Source of the DNA: CAILZL01 sp050248275
Lineage (GTDB): Bacteria; Pseudomonadota; Gammaproteobacteria; Steroidobacterales; Steroidobacteraceae
NCBI GenBank assembly: GCA_050248275.1
Contig: JBFWSR010000012.1
Coordinates: 1 to 64,000 of the forward strand
Length of the DNA: 64,000 nucleotides
Reading direction: 5' to 3'
Program-made: the position numbers and the translations under genes
Shown: one piece after another, positions 18,812 to 26,354 of the stretch
Position numbering within the stretch: the first letter of the stretch is position 1
How the letters are laid out: every line of letters starts with the position of its first letter
The notes under the pieces: generated by a model
What the model saw: only the letters and a program-made list of their open reading frames with translations
Told to the model about the DNA's origin: nothing
Database searches by the model: none

Positions 18812-18957
18812 AGGGAGCCTCTGAAAAACCGTCGCGAGCGAAGGCAGGTTGGACGCGACCGGAGCGCAGGAACCGAAGTTTATCGAGAATAAATGAGGAT
18901 TCCGAGCACCGTACACGTTCAAGATGTCGAGCGCAGCAGGTTATTCAGAGGTTCCCT
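18812..18957. mobile_element. MITE-like element 1
   Basis: A 146-bp non-coding element bounded by imperfect 19-bp terminal inverted repeats: AGGGAGCCTCTGAAAAACC at 18812-18830, and its complement with two mismatches at 18939-18957. CTAG is present at the left edge (18810-18813) but not at the right. The inside contains no reading frame. It lies between the divergent cupin and protease-hydrolase genes and ends 37 bases before the latter, so it may shape that promoter. The termini recall IS5-family ends, which is only an inference. Confidence 0.65.
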
Positions 18958-18993
18958 GGACACACCCAGCAGCAACAAGAAAAGGAGATCGTC

Positions 18994-21048
18994 ATGGCCA
19001 GCACCGCACGCAAGAAGCGCCGCAAACCCGTCTCGCCCGGCACCGCAGCCGCCAAGGCCCTGCAACGCACCTTCGATGCACGGCCGGACACGGTGGACTT
19101 TCGCGACCGCATGTTCGTGCCCACCTTGATCGAAGTGCCCGAAGAACTCACCCTGGAAGCCTATGAAAAACGGCTGGACGGCAAGGCGCTGATCCTCGAT
19201 CAGGGCGAAGAAGGCGCATGTTCCGGTTTTGCGCTGGCCGCCACCTGCAACTATCTGCTGCGTGCACGCAAGGTGTATCCCAGCAGGACGCCGGTCAGCC
19301 CGCACATGCTGTACGAAACCGCCAAGCTCTACGATGAATGGCGCGGCGAAAACTACGAAGGCTCCAGCGCGCGTGGCGCAATGAAGGGCTGGCACAAACA
19401 CGGGGTTTGCGCCGCCAGATTATGGCCGCTCAAACTCGGCCAGTTGAATCAGGCCATCACCCGTGAACGCGCTGACGACGCGGCGCAACGGCCGCTGGGC
19501 GCTTATTTTCGCGTCAATCACAAGGACATCGTCGCCATGCATGCCGCACTCGCAGAAGTCGGCATCCTGTTTGTCACCAGCATGGTTCACAAAGGCTGGG
19601 GCAAGGTGAAAAAAGATGGCCGCGTGCCGCCGGACTCGCATCTGGTCGGCGCACATGCCTTTGCCATTGTGGGTTACGACCAGCGCGGTTTCTGGTTCCA
19701 GAACTCCTGGGCGGATGACTGGGGACATCGTGGCTTTGGTCATGTGACTTATGCCGACTGGCTGGATAACGGCCGCGATGTCTGGGTGGCGCGTCTGGGT
19801 GCGCCGGTCATCATTGATGAAGCCCGCAGCATCGGCGCGAAGTCCGGCGGCTTGATCACCTCGCGTCTGTCCTTCCCAGATTTACGGCCGCATATCATCA
19901 GCATCGGCAATGACGGCCAGCTGCGCGGCGTCGGCACCTATGGCAACACTGCCCAGGACATTGTCCGCCTCATCAATGAAGACCTGCCGCAACGCACCGC
20001 CAACTGGAAAAAGCGCCGCATCCTGCTGTACGCGCATGGCGGCCTGGTGCCCGAAGCCAATGCGATTCAGCGCGTGGAAAACTATCTGCCCGCACTGTTG
20101 CAGGCCGAGGTATATCCGCTGGCTTTCATCTGGCGCACCGATTTCTGGAGCACCGTCACCAACCTGCTCAACGATGCCCTGCGCCAGCGACGTCCCGAAG
20201 GCGCGCTGGATGCCGCCAAGGACTTCATGCTGGATCGTCTCGACGACACGCTGGAGCCCATTGCACGCATCGCCGGCGGCAAGCGCATGTGGGACGAGAT
20301 GAAAGAGAACGCCCTGCTGGCCACGCTCAGGGCCGACGGCGGCGCGCGCCTAGTGGCTGAACAGTTGCACAAGCTGTATGTGGAGTATCCGAATATCGAA
20401 TTGCATGTGGCCGGTCATAGCGCTGGCAGCATCTTCATGGCGCCGCTCACCCAGTTCATTAGCAGCCACGGTTCTATCATCAAGGATTCACTCAAGACTG
20501 AAACCGGCTTCGAGTGGCCCGAGACAAAAGGCCTGGGCCTGAAGATCAAAACCTGCACGCTGTGGGCAGCGGCCTGCACCACCGGCCTGTTCGACAGCAC
20601 TTACCTGCCCGCCATTCAATCGGACCAGATCGGCAAATTCACGCTGTTCAATCTGAAAGACCCAACCGAACGCGACGACAACTGCGCGCATGTGTACAAC
20701 AAGTCATTGCTGTACATGGTGTCGAATGGCTTTGAAAAGAAACTGCGCTTCGCCCTGAGCAAGGACGGCTGGCCCATCCTCGGCATGGACAAGTTCGTCG
20801 CGCAACACAAAACCCTGCAACAACTGATCAAACGCGGCACAGTGGATTACGTGCTCGCGCCCAACGATGCATCGCCCGGCAACATCACCGCCTCCACCGC
20901 CAGTCACCATGGCGATTTCGATGACGATGCGCCCACTGTGAAAGCCACGCTGGCCCGCATGCTCGGCCGCGACCGGGTCACGGCGGAGTTCAGCTTTGCA
21001 CGGTCGGCATCGTCGATGCGGGACAAGAGGAAGGCGCTGGGGGAGTGA
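18994..21048 (+). CDS. Papain-like protease fused to alpha/beta hydrolase
   Basis: A 684-residue two-domain protein. Residues about 30-275 are papain-like (C1A): LDQGEEGACSGFALA holds Cys76 with an upstream Gln, GAHAFAIVGYD holds His221, and FQNSWADDWGHRGFG holds Asn237. The second half (about 290-640) is an alpha/beta hydrolase-like domain with LLYAHGGL (oxyanion region, near 346) and the nucleophile elbow VAGHSAGS around Ser476. No signal peptide is seen; the first 20 residues are very basic. AAGGAGAT precedes the ATG. The C-terminal 45 residues are low-complexity. Protein and ester substrates are unknown. It stands alone between MITE 1 and a low-GC islet. Confidence 0.8.
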   Translation: MASTARKKRRKPVSPGTAAAKALQRTFDARPDTVDFRDRMFVPTLIEVPEELTLEAYEKRLDGKALILDQGEEGACSGFALAATCNYLLRARKVYPSRTPVSPHMLYETAKLYDEWRGENYEGSSARGAMKGWHKHGVCAARLWPLKLGQLNQAITRERADDAAQRPLGAYFRVNHKDIVAMHAALAEVGILFVTSMVHKGWGKVKKDGRVPPDSHLVGAHAFAIVGYDQRGFWFQNSWADDWGHRGFGHVTYADWLDNGRDVWVARLGAPVIIDEARSIGAKSGGLITSRLSFPDLRPHIISIGNDGQLRGVGTYGNTAQDIVRLINEDLPQRTANWKKRRILLYAHGGLVPEANAIQRVENYLPALLQAEVYPLAFIWRTDFWSTVTNLLNDALRQRRPEGALDAAKDFMLDRLDDTLEPIARIAGGKRMWDEMKENALLATLRADGGARLVAEQLHKLYVEYPNIELHVAGHSAGSIFMAPLTQFISSHGSIIKDSLKTETGFEWPETKGLGLKIKTCTLWAAACTTGLFDSTYLPAIQSDQIGKFTLFNLKDPTERDDNCAHVYNKSLLYMVSNGFEKKLRFALSKDGWPILGMDKFVAQHKTLQQLIKRGTVDYVLAPNDASPGNITASTASHHGDFDDDAPTVKATLARMLGRDRVTAEFSFARSASSMRDKRKALGE

Positions 21049-21211
21049 GAGAGACGAAACGGACATGCACAATAAAAATTCGATTAACGATGCGCTTCAG
21101 GAGCACGTTGCTTTAAATGCGTCTGCTCGAAAAGTTTGCTGTGAATTGTTAACCACCCACTTGCTAACATCATGTCGTAGTGTGTCCATGTGTTTGCCTC
21201 ATACGCAGGAT

Positions 21212-21502
21212 TTAATCTTCTTGCTCATCAAAGTCACTTACAGGATTAACCACACCCAGCAGTATCTGCTCTTCTAATTTCCGTCTGTGCATATCTGTAG
21301 GTAGCGCTGATACCACCGCCACGGCAACACAGCGGTTTAGTCGCACTGCTTCAGCGAGCTCCGAATCAGTCGAACAGAAGAAAACATCACGAGAACAATC
21401 TGTACAAAACCGTACTTTCTCAAATGATGTGCGAATGAGATCGCCCCATTGCTTGTCGCACTTAAATGCAAATAGACAATTTCGTATGCGCGTGCTGCTC
21501 AT
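21212..21502 (-). CDS. Small cysteine-rich hypothetical protein
   Basis: A 96-residue protein with a possible metal-binding cluster: Cys9 and Cys15 in NCLFAFKCDKQW, then FCTDCSRDVFFC and a Cys in LNRCVAVAV. The pattern W-x-L-x(n)-V-R-F-C-x-x-C-x-x-x-V-F-x-C is shared by a small family of bacterial hypothetical proteins I recognise only by pattern. No function can be assigned. Gene GC is lower than its neighbours. It lies 66 bases downstream of the RAMA gene on the same strand, so it may be its operon partner. Confidence 0.6.
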   Translation of the reverse strand: MSSTRIRNCLFAFKCDKQWGDLIRTSFEKVRFCTDCSRDVFFCSTDSELAEAVRLNRCVAVAVVSALPTDMHRRKLEEQILLGVVNPVSDFDEQED

Positions 21503-21568
21503 AGTATTGCTTCATTAATTCTGTTACAAACCCAAGCTCTCTAGGTGAGAACATCTTTGAACATCACC

Positions 21569-22039
21569 TCACAACGCCTTGAGGTATTCATCCCATAGCT
21601 CTTTGACACTTTTTCCTTGTGCCGTGTACCAAAACTGAGGGCCACGATAAGAATTGCTGTCATACCCTTGGCTTTTCATGTGCTTGAGAGCAAGGGCCGA
21701 CATGGAGTACATATTTCCCTTATATTCGAGATCATTGCCACGAATTATGGCTTGCACACCGCTGATCTTATTACCTTGATAGTCATGCATGAATAACACT
21801 TGTCCCTCAGACAGGCTTCCTACGCGGATTAAATCCCGCAGGTTAGTTTTGGGTGCTTTCCCTCTCTTGTGCTTCCGAACTGGTGACCTGCTGAGCGGAG
21901 ACTGTGGAGTTGGCAGCGCTGTCGCGGGTAGTTCGATACCGAGTAAGCGCTTCAATACGAGATTCGGCGAATCTCCGAAGCTCTGCACCTTCCCTTCCAG
22001 AAGTTTATATACCTCATCATCGACCTCGATGCTGCGCAT
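21569..22039 (-). CDS. SeqA-N-like and RAMA domain protein
   Basis: A 156-residue protein. Residues 1-36 (MRSIEVDDEVYKLLEGKV, LVLKRLLGI) match the N-terminal SeqA-like ribbon-helix fold. A basic linker (KHKRGKAPK) follows, then residues 66-150 look like a RAMA domain, the modified-DNA-reading module found beside restriction and methylation systems (LIRVGSLSEGQVL, YKGNMYSMSALALKHM, RGPQFWYTAQGKSVKELW). No methylase or nuclease is next to it. GAGAGGG precedes the ATG. A perfect 9-bp inverted repeat at 22083-22112 lies upstream. Low GC suggests recent transfer. Confidence 0.7.
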   Translation of the reverse strand: MRSIEVDDEVYKLLEGKVQSFGDSPNLVLKRLLGIELPATALPTPQSPLSRSPVRKHKRGKAPKTNLRDLIRVGSLSEGQVLFMHDYQGNKISGVQAIIRGNDLEYKGNMYSMSALALKHMKSQGYDSNSYRGPQFWYTAQGKSVKELWDEYLKAL

Positions 22040-22082
22040 AAAATTGCCCTCTCATAAATATGAGGATAAGGATACAACCTGA

Positions 22083-22112
22083 ATACTTATTGTCAAGTAT
22101 AAGAATAAGTAT
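22083..22112. promoter_or_regulatory. Operator-like palindrome upstream of RAMA gene
   Basis: ATACTTATT at 22083-22091 is the perfect complement of AATAAGTAT at 22104-22112, with 12 AT-rich bases between. It lies 44 bases upstream of the start codon of the RAMA gene, where a repressor or self-regulator would bind. The region is much more AT-rich than the surroundings. No strong sigma-70 boxes can be named with certainty. Confidence 0.45.
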
Positions 22113-22292
22113 GCCCTGTGCTCTAATATGCGTCTCCCCATCAATATCAAGCCATTCAATGGCTTGACGACCTCTAGCACACCCCAAAACGAAACAGCAA
22201 AAGCAGCTTGCTTACGGTCAGATGAATATATCCTCACCCTGCCCCCTCCCGGTTCCGGGAGAGGGCAGGATAGCGCACGATTTCCAAGTTGC

Positions 22293-22365
22293 GTCATGCC
22301 CGCGAAGGAGGGTATCCAGCTGAATTGATTTCTTGCTGGATTCCCGCTTTCACGGGAATGACAAC
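22293..22365. repeat. Dispersed CATTCCCGC-type intergenic repeat
   Basis: Two opposed copies of the widespread palindromic repeat: GTCATGCCCGCGAAGGAGGG at 22293-22312, and a second copy TGGATTCCCGCTTTCACGGG from 22343 that ends in AATGAC. The copies form an inverted pair around a short AT-rich centre. Such elements are abundant between genes in many proteobacteria. Confidence 0.65.
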
Positions 22366-22378
22366 TTTCAAGCATGAT

Positions 22379-22980
22379 CTACGCCTTGCGCACCAGATCG
22401 AGCATGGGCCTGGCCGCTTGGCTGTTGGCGAACACCCTGGTTTCCAGCACAGCTTCGCTCACGCCCAGGTGCGTGGCCAGCACGCCTTTGAAGGCAGTAC
22501 GCAGATCGAGTGTGGGTTGCAGATCGCGGCCTTGATAGAGATTGCTGCTGGCAACGCCCGGCCAATCGGCGATCACTCTGCCGCCATTCACTGCGCCGCC
22601 GACCAGGAAGGCACAGGTCGCGGTGCCGTGATCGGTGCCGCGGGTGCCGTTGATGGCGACGATGCGGCCGAATTCGGTGGCGACCATCACTACCGTGTGT
22701 TCCAGGCAGTACCCATTTCCATACGCAGCGCATCGATGGCTCCATCCAGACCTGCCAGGCGTGCGGCCAATTGGCCTTGCTCCGCGCCCTGATTGGCATG
22801 GGTGTCCCAGCCGGTGGTCTCCATCACGGCGATGCGCGGACCATCGTTTTGTTTGAGCATCTTGCCGGCAGCACCGACCACGGCAGTCAGCAAGTTATTG
22901 CGACCGCCTGCGCCTTGCCTTGTCCTAGCCCTTGTTCATGTCCATGCCGCCTTCACTGGCAACGGCATCGGTGGCAGATA
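22379..22980 (-). pseudogene. DUF1501-family protein, decayed fragment
   Basis: The C-terminal part of a DUF1501 protein split over two frames. One frame (22893-22690) gives GPRIAVMETTGWDTHANQGA and LAGLDGAIDALR; the next (22690-22379) gives VATEFGRIVAINGTRGTDHGT, GGRVIADWPGV and FKGVLATHLGVS, the known closing motifs. A frameshift near 22690 joins them. Upstream, the region to 22980 carries in-frame stops and weak similarity (GGMDMNKG). At least the N-terminal two thirds of the roughly 400-residue protein is missing, so it cannot be functional. In other genomes these genes pair with DUF1800 genes; none is here. Confidence 0.8.
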
Positions 22981-23004
22981 ATCAAGCGAAACAAAATTCG
23001 TTTG

Positions 23005-24204
23005 CTATCCGAATCCAGACCGGGCCTCTGTCAGCATCGACAGCAATGACTTTTTGAATGGCTGAATGCGGTTGGCCAGCCGCAACGCGACATGACGCCC
23101 CATGCGCGCCAGCGGCCGGTTGTCCGTGTATAGCCGCACGATGGCATTGGTGGCCATGTACAGCGGCCAGGTGTCGCGGCGATGCGTGAGGGCATAGCGC
23201 GTCAATACCCTGTCGCTGGCGATATCCTGACCGGCGCGTGCAGCATGACTGATGGCGCTGACCAACGTATCCATGCCACGCAGTCCCAGATTGAAGCCAT
23301 GCGCAGTGACGGGATGCATGCCGACAGCCGCATCGCCGAGCAGGGCGAAACGCTGCGCGGTAAAGCGGCGCGCATAGGTGGCCACCAGCGGATAGGCATG
23401 CCGCCGGCCCTGCAGTTGCATGCGTCCCAGACGACCGGCAAAACGCCGTTCGATGTCGCGATTGAAGGCATCCTCATCGAGCTGCTGTAAACGCTGCGCT
23501 TCGGCCGCAGGCACGGTAATGACGATGGAAGAGCAATCGCCTGGCAACGGCAACAGCGCCAGCGTCTGCTGTTCGCCAAACCATTCCCAGGCGGTCTGCT
23601 CATGCGCGTGTTCATGATTCATGCGGCACACCAGCATGGTTTTGCCGAAGTCGAGCATGTCGGCGGCAATGCCCATGGCGCGCCGCGTGGACGAATAACG
23701 GCTGTCGGCAGCCACCAGCAGTTTGCTGCGTAACACCATGCCATCCGTCATACGCAATGTGACTGTATCGGCACCCATGCTGATGTCGGCCAGCTCCCGT
23801 TCCGCAAACAACGTGACACCGGGCTCATTGACCATGCATTGATAAGCCGCTTTGCGAATCAGATGATTGGGCACGAGATAACCCAGCGCATCGACGCCGG
23901 CATGACCGGGATCAAACTGCAACTGGTAGTGGGAGGCAGCATTCAACACCATGGCTGCCTTGAGCGGCGCGATTTCCTCGGGCGCAATGGCGGACCACAC
24001 TCCCAGGGTTTGCATTGTCTGCATCGAACGATGCGTGAGTGCGATCTCACGGCCATCGCAGGCAGGTTCCGCCAATGACGATTCCGGTTGTTTTTCAATG
24101 AGGGCGACTTTGAATTGCGCTCGCGCCATGGCGGCGGCAAAGCACAGTCCCACCGGCCCTGCGCCGATCACCGCCACATCGAACTCATGACTGGCCGCTT
24201 TCAT
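23005..24204 (-). CDS. UbiM-like FAD-dependent ubiquinone hydroxylase
   Basis: A 399-residue flavoprotein monooxygenase of the UbiH/UbiF/VisC/Coq6 group. It has the FAD motif VAVIGAGPVGLCFAAAMA at 10-27, the UbiM-like GREIALTHRSMQTMQTLGVW stretch near 52-71, and the second FAD motif FALLGDAAVGMHPVTAHGFN near 285. The middle segment DALGYLVPNHLIRKA also fits UbiM, the 5-demethoxyubiquinol hydroxylase of some proteobacteria. UbiM versus another UbiH-type hydroxylase is not decidable by eye. The frame is intact although it is flanked by decayed genes on both sides. Confidence 0.8.
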   Translation of the reverse strand: MKAASHEFDVAVIGAGPVGLCFAAAMARAQFKVALIEKQPESSLAEPACDGREIALTHRSMQTMQTLGVWSAIAPEEIAPLKAAMVLNAASHYQLQFDPGHAGVDALGYLVPNHLIRKAAYQCMVNEPGVTLFAERELADISMGADTVTLRMTDGMVLRSKLLVAADSRYSSTRRAMGIAADMLDFGKTMLVCRMNHEHAHEQTAWEWFGEQQTLALLPLPGDCSSIVITVPAAEAQRLQQLDEDAFNRDIERRFAGRLGRMQLQGRRHAYPLVATYARRFTAQRFALLGDAAVGMHPVTAHGFNLGLRGMDTLVSAISHAARAGQDIASDRVLTRYALTHRRDTWPLYMATNAIVRLYTDNRPLARMGRHVALRLANRIQPFKKSLLSMLTEARSGFG

Positions 24205-24231
24205 GCTGGACTCACTGTCATGCCGCCATCG

Positions 24232-24530
24232 GCTTCACCGACAAACACACGCTGCAACTCCGTCAGTTGCAACAATTGCGCGCTTGGCGCGCACGCTGAT
24301 CAGCCCGCATCGGGCGAGCTTGGAAAAACAGCGACTGACGGTTTTACTGGTAAGTCCCAGATAGTCAGCAATGCTCGCACGGCTTCAGTTGAGATCGAAA
24401 CTCGCGTATCTGATACCAGCAGCGGAAACCCTGCTGACCATGCCACTCTTGCGTGCATTACTGCACTCAAGGCCGACCATGATGCCGCGACGTTGCATGC
24501 AATTATCAGATACTGATAATTACGGCGGAA
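24232..24530 (-). pseudogene. Crp/Fnr-type regulator, decayed C-terminus
   Basis: On the minus strand the sequence reads ...YASFDLN-stop-SRASIADYLGLTSKTVSRCFSK... , which matches the winged helix-turn-helix of Crp/Fnr regulators (FDL-MSRADIADYLGLT-ETVSR). A stop replaces the expected residue between the two pieces, and the frame breaks after LISVRAKRAIV. The N-terminal sensor domain is absent. It lies just upstream of the ubiM-like gene. Confidence 0.7.
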
Positions 24531-24611
24531 TCGCGGATTTCACGGGTGGCTCGCTGGCCCTGGCGCTTAATGACCACAGCAGCAGGCGTGCCACGAAGTG
24601 CAGTTTAATGC

Positions 24612-24818
24612 CCGCCCAGCGCCGCACATTTCCACATGGATACGCTGGTCGTGAACCCGCATGGCCGTAGCAGCATTCCCGGACTATGGGCCTGCGGCGA
24701 GGTGGCCTATACTGTCATGTATGGCGCTAACCGTCCGGTCGGCAATTTATTGCTGGAAGCTGTTGGTTGTGCTGCGGTCAGGGCGCAGGCCAAACCGCGT
24801 TATGTTCCAGTGACTTAA
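24612..24818 (+). pseudogene. L-aspartate oxidase-like (nadB) C-terminal remnant
   Basis: In plus frame, AAHFHMDTLVVNPHGRSSIPG, WACGEVAYTVMYGANRP and NLLLEAVGCAAVRAQ follow the C-terminal FAD-binding part of NadB / succinate dehydrogenase flavoproteins (HMGG, GLWACGEV, GANRLASNSLLEAVV). Key residues are changed (GG to DT, T-G-H to T-V-M, LAS to PVG) and the first 350 or so residues are missing. The 80 bases upstream give no recognisable coding sequence. Confidence 0.7.
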
Positions 24819-24833
24819 CAGCTCTATAAATTA

Positions 24834-25153
24834 ATCATACCGGCACCGGTGGATAGATAGCGAACAGAATGGCAACAACTACGCCAATTGATGTGGAAAC
24901 CCATGGGTTCCGTGCGCCGGATGACGGCTTTGAAGCGCGCCTTTAATCCCGGCACAATCAGCATGCGTCATCGAGCCTGTTCTGGCGGAAACCATGATCC
25001 CCGCCGCCTTTAACCGCGAGGAAAGCCCTGGCGCCACTGGCGCAACCATTTTCTGCAATGCAATCGCTGGCTGGATGGCAGACAGACTTTGTTAACATCC
25101 AGCCATTCACCCACGTTGGCTGCTTCCCTCTGATTATTTTTATAAGGAAAGTC
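24834..25153. other. Intergenic region upstream of the desaturase gene
   Basis: About 320 bases. The visible feature is a perfect 10-bp inverted repeat, TGGCTGGATG at 25068-25077 and CATCCAGCCA at 25096-25105, about 50 bases before the desaturase start; it may be an mRNA hairpin or a regulator site. No gene or terminator is recognised. Confidence 0.5.
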
Positions 25154-26242
25154 GTGAACCTTAAATACCAGACCACATCTCCGGTTAGCGAGCCCAGTGA
25201 AACAACAGCCGCTCCTGCGGCCAGCGCTCCTCCTCTTTCAGTGGTGGACGCCCGTAAGGCCACCGAACCCTATCGCGAAAAGCGCAATGCCTACGCCATC
25301 TTCCTGCTGGCATCCGATCTGGGCGTATTCGGCATCGGTCAATGGCTGGCCATTGCCGGCGGCAATGGCTGGCTGCAGGTGCTGGGCGCACTGATCACCT
25401 GGGTGGCCATCGTGCGTCTGTTTGTCATTGGCCATGATGCCTGCCATCAGGCCCTGACCAGCAGCTGGAACATGAATCACTGGCTGGGACGCATCGCCTT
25501 CCTGGTCTCGCTGACGCCGTATTCGCTGTGGCGCGTGGGTCACAACGTCGTGCACCACGGCTTCAACAATCTGCGTGGCCGCGATTTCGTGTGGGAACCC
25601 AAGACACCGGAAGAGTACGCCGCGCTATCGCCCGGACGACGCGCCCTGGAACGCCTGTATCGTGGCGCTGCCGGCCCGGCGGTGTATTACTTCGTCGAAA
25701 TCTGGTGGCAACGAATGTTCTTCCCCAGCCGCCGGCAGATGCCCACGCCGCGCGCCGAGTTCAAGCTGGACTCGCTGCTGGTGGCAACGGTGGCCGTGGT
25801 GTGGATTGGCCTGACGTACTGGTACACCCGCACGCACGACACCGCCTTCTGGTCTACATTGCTGTGCGCCTTTGTCGTGCCGTTCATCCTGTGGAACTGG
25901 ACGGTGGGACTGATCGTTTATCTGCATCACACCCATCCGGACATCCCCTGGTATGCCGACAAGCGCGAATGGCAGCGCGATGCCGCGCAACTCTCGGCAA
26001 CGTTATATCTGATCATGCCCGGACCGCTGGGCCCGTTGATGCATCACATCATGGAGCATCCGGCGCATCACCTGGATGCCACCATTCCGCTATACCGGCT
26101 GAAAGCGGCACAGCAGAAACTGAAAGAGCTGGGCGCTGGTTTCACCACCACACGCTTCACGCTGGGTCACTATCTGCGCTGCGTGCGGGCCTGCAAGCTT
26201 TACGATTATCAGCAGCAACGCTGGGTACCGTTTCCGCAATGA
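25154..26242 (+). CDS. Membrane fatty acid desaturase
   Basis: A 362-residue membrane di-iron desaturase of the DesA / omega-type group. Three histidine boxes are clear: GHDACHQ near residue 93, HNVVHHG near 132, and HHIMEHPAHH near 298. Four hydrophobic membrane segments lie between them. It would introduce double bonds into membrane lipid acyl chains, possibly for cold adaptation. AAGGAAA precedes the GTG start at 25154; the in-frame ATG at 25058 would add a region without family resemblance. Confidence 0.9.
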   Translation: MNLKYQTTSPVSEPSETTAAPAASAPPLSVVDARKATEPYREKRNAYAIFLLASDLGVFGIGQWLAIAGGNGWLQVLGALITWVAIVRLFVIGHDACHQALTSSWNMNHWLGRIAFLVSLTPYSLWRVGHNVVHHGFNNLRGRDFVWEPKTPEEYAALSPGRRALERLYRGAAGPAVYYFVEIWWQRMFFPSRRQMPTPRAEFKLDSLLVATVAVVWIGLTYWYTRTHDTAFWSTLLCAFVVPFILWNWTVGLIVYLHHTHPDIPWYADKREWQRDAAQLSATLYLIMPGPLGPLMHHIMEHPAHHLDATIPLYRLKAAQQKLKELGAGFTTTRFTLGHYLRCVRACKLYDYQQQRWVPFPQ

Positions 26243-26297
26243 AAAGGTATCCCATCAGTTAACAACAGCATGACCTGACAGCTCATAACGAACATCA

Positions 26298-26336
26298 AAA
26301 AAAGGCGCGTTCCCTGCTGGGAACGCGCCTTTTTTC
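26298..26336. terminator. Bidirectional terminator between desaturase and rho
   Basis: GGCGCGTTCCC at 26304-26314 pairs perfectly with GGGAACGCGCC at 26319-26329, loop TGCT. It is flanked by A-rich sequence on the left and T-rich sequence on the right, so it can terminate transcripts on both strands. It serves the desaturase gene and rho. Confidence 0.92.
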
Positions 26337-26354
26337 GTTACATCATTACCGGGT

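Larger units (their letters stand above)
22040..22378. other. Intergenic region with palindromes and common repeats
   Basis: Holds the operator-like palindrome at 22083-22112, a GC-rich hairpin near 22240-22270, and the inverted intergenic repeat at 22293-22365. A minus-strand frame of 107 codons exists here but its sequence (CHSRESGNP-type) is the translation of the dispersed repeat, so it is not a gene. Confidence 0.7.

Noticed and set aside
22052..22375. Minus-strand open frame of 107 codons
   Set aside because: Its start is the translation of a dispersed intergenic repeat and the rest lies in non-coding palindromes.
24371..24670. Plus-strand frame of 99 codons between the Crp/Fnr and nadB-like remnants
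   Set aside because: It runs opposite the Crp/Fnr remnant and shows no independent family features.
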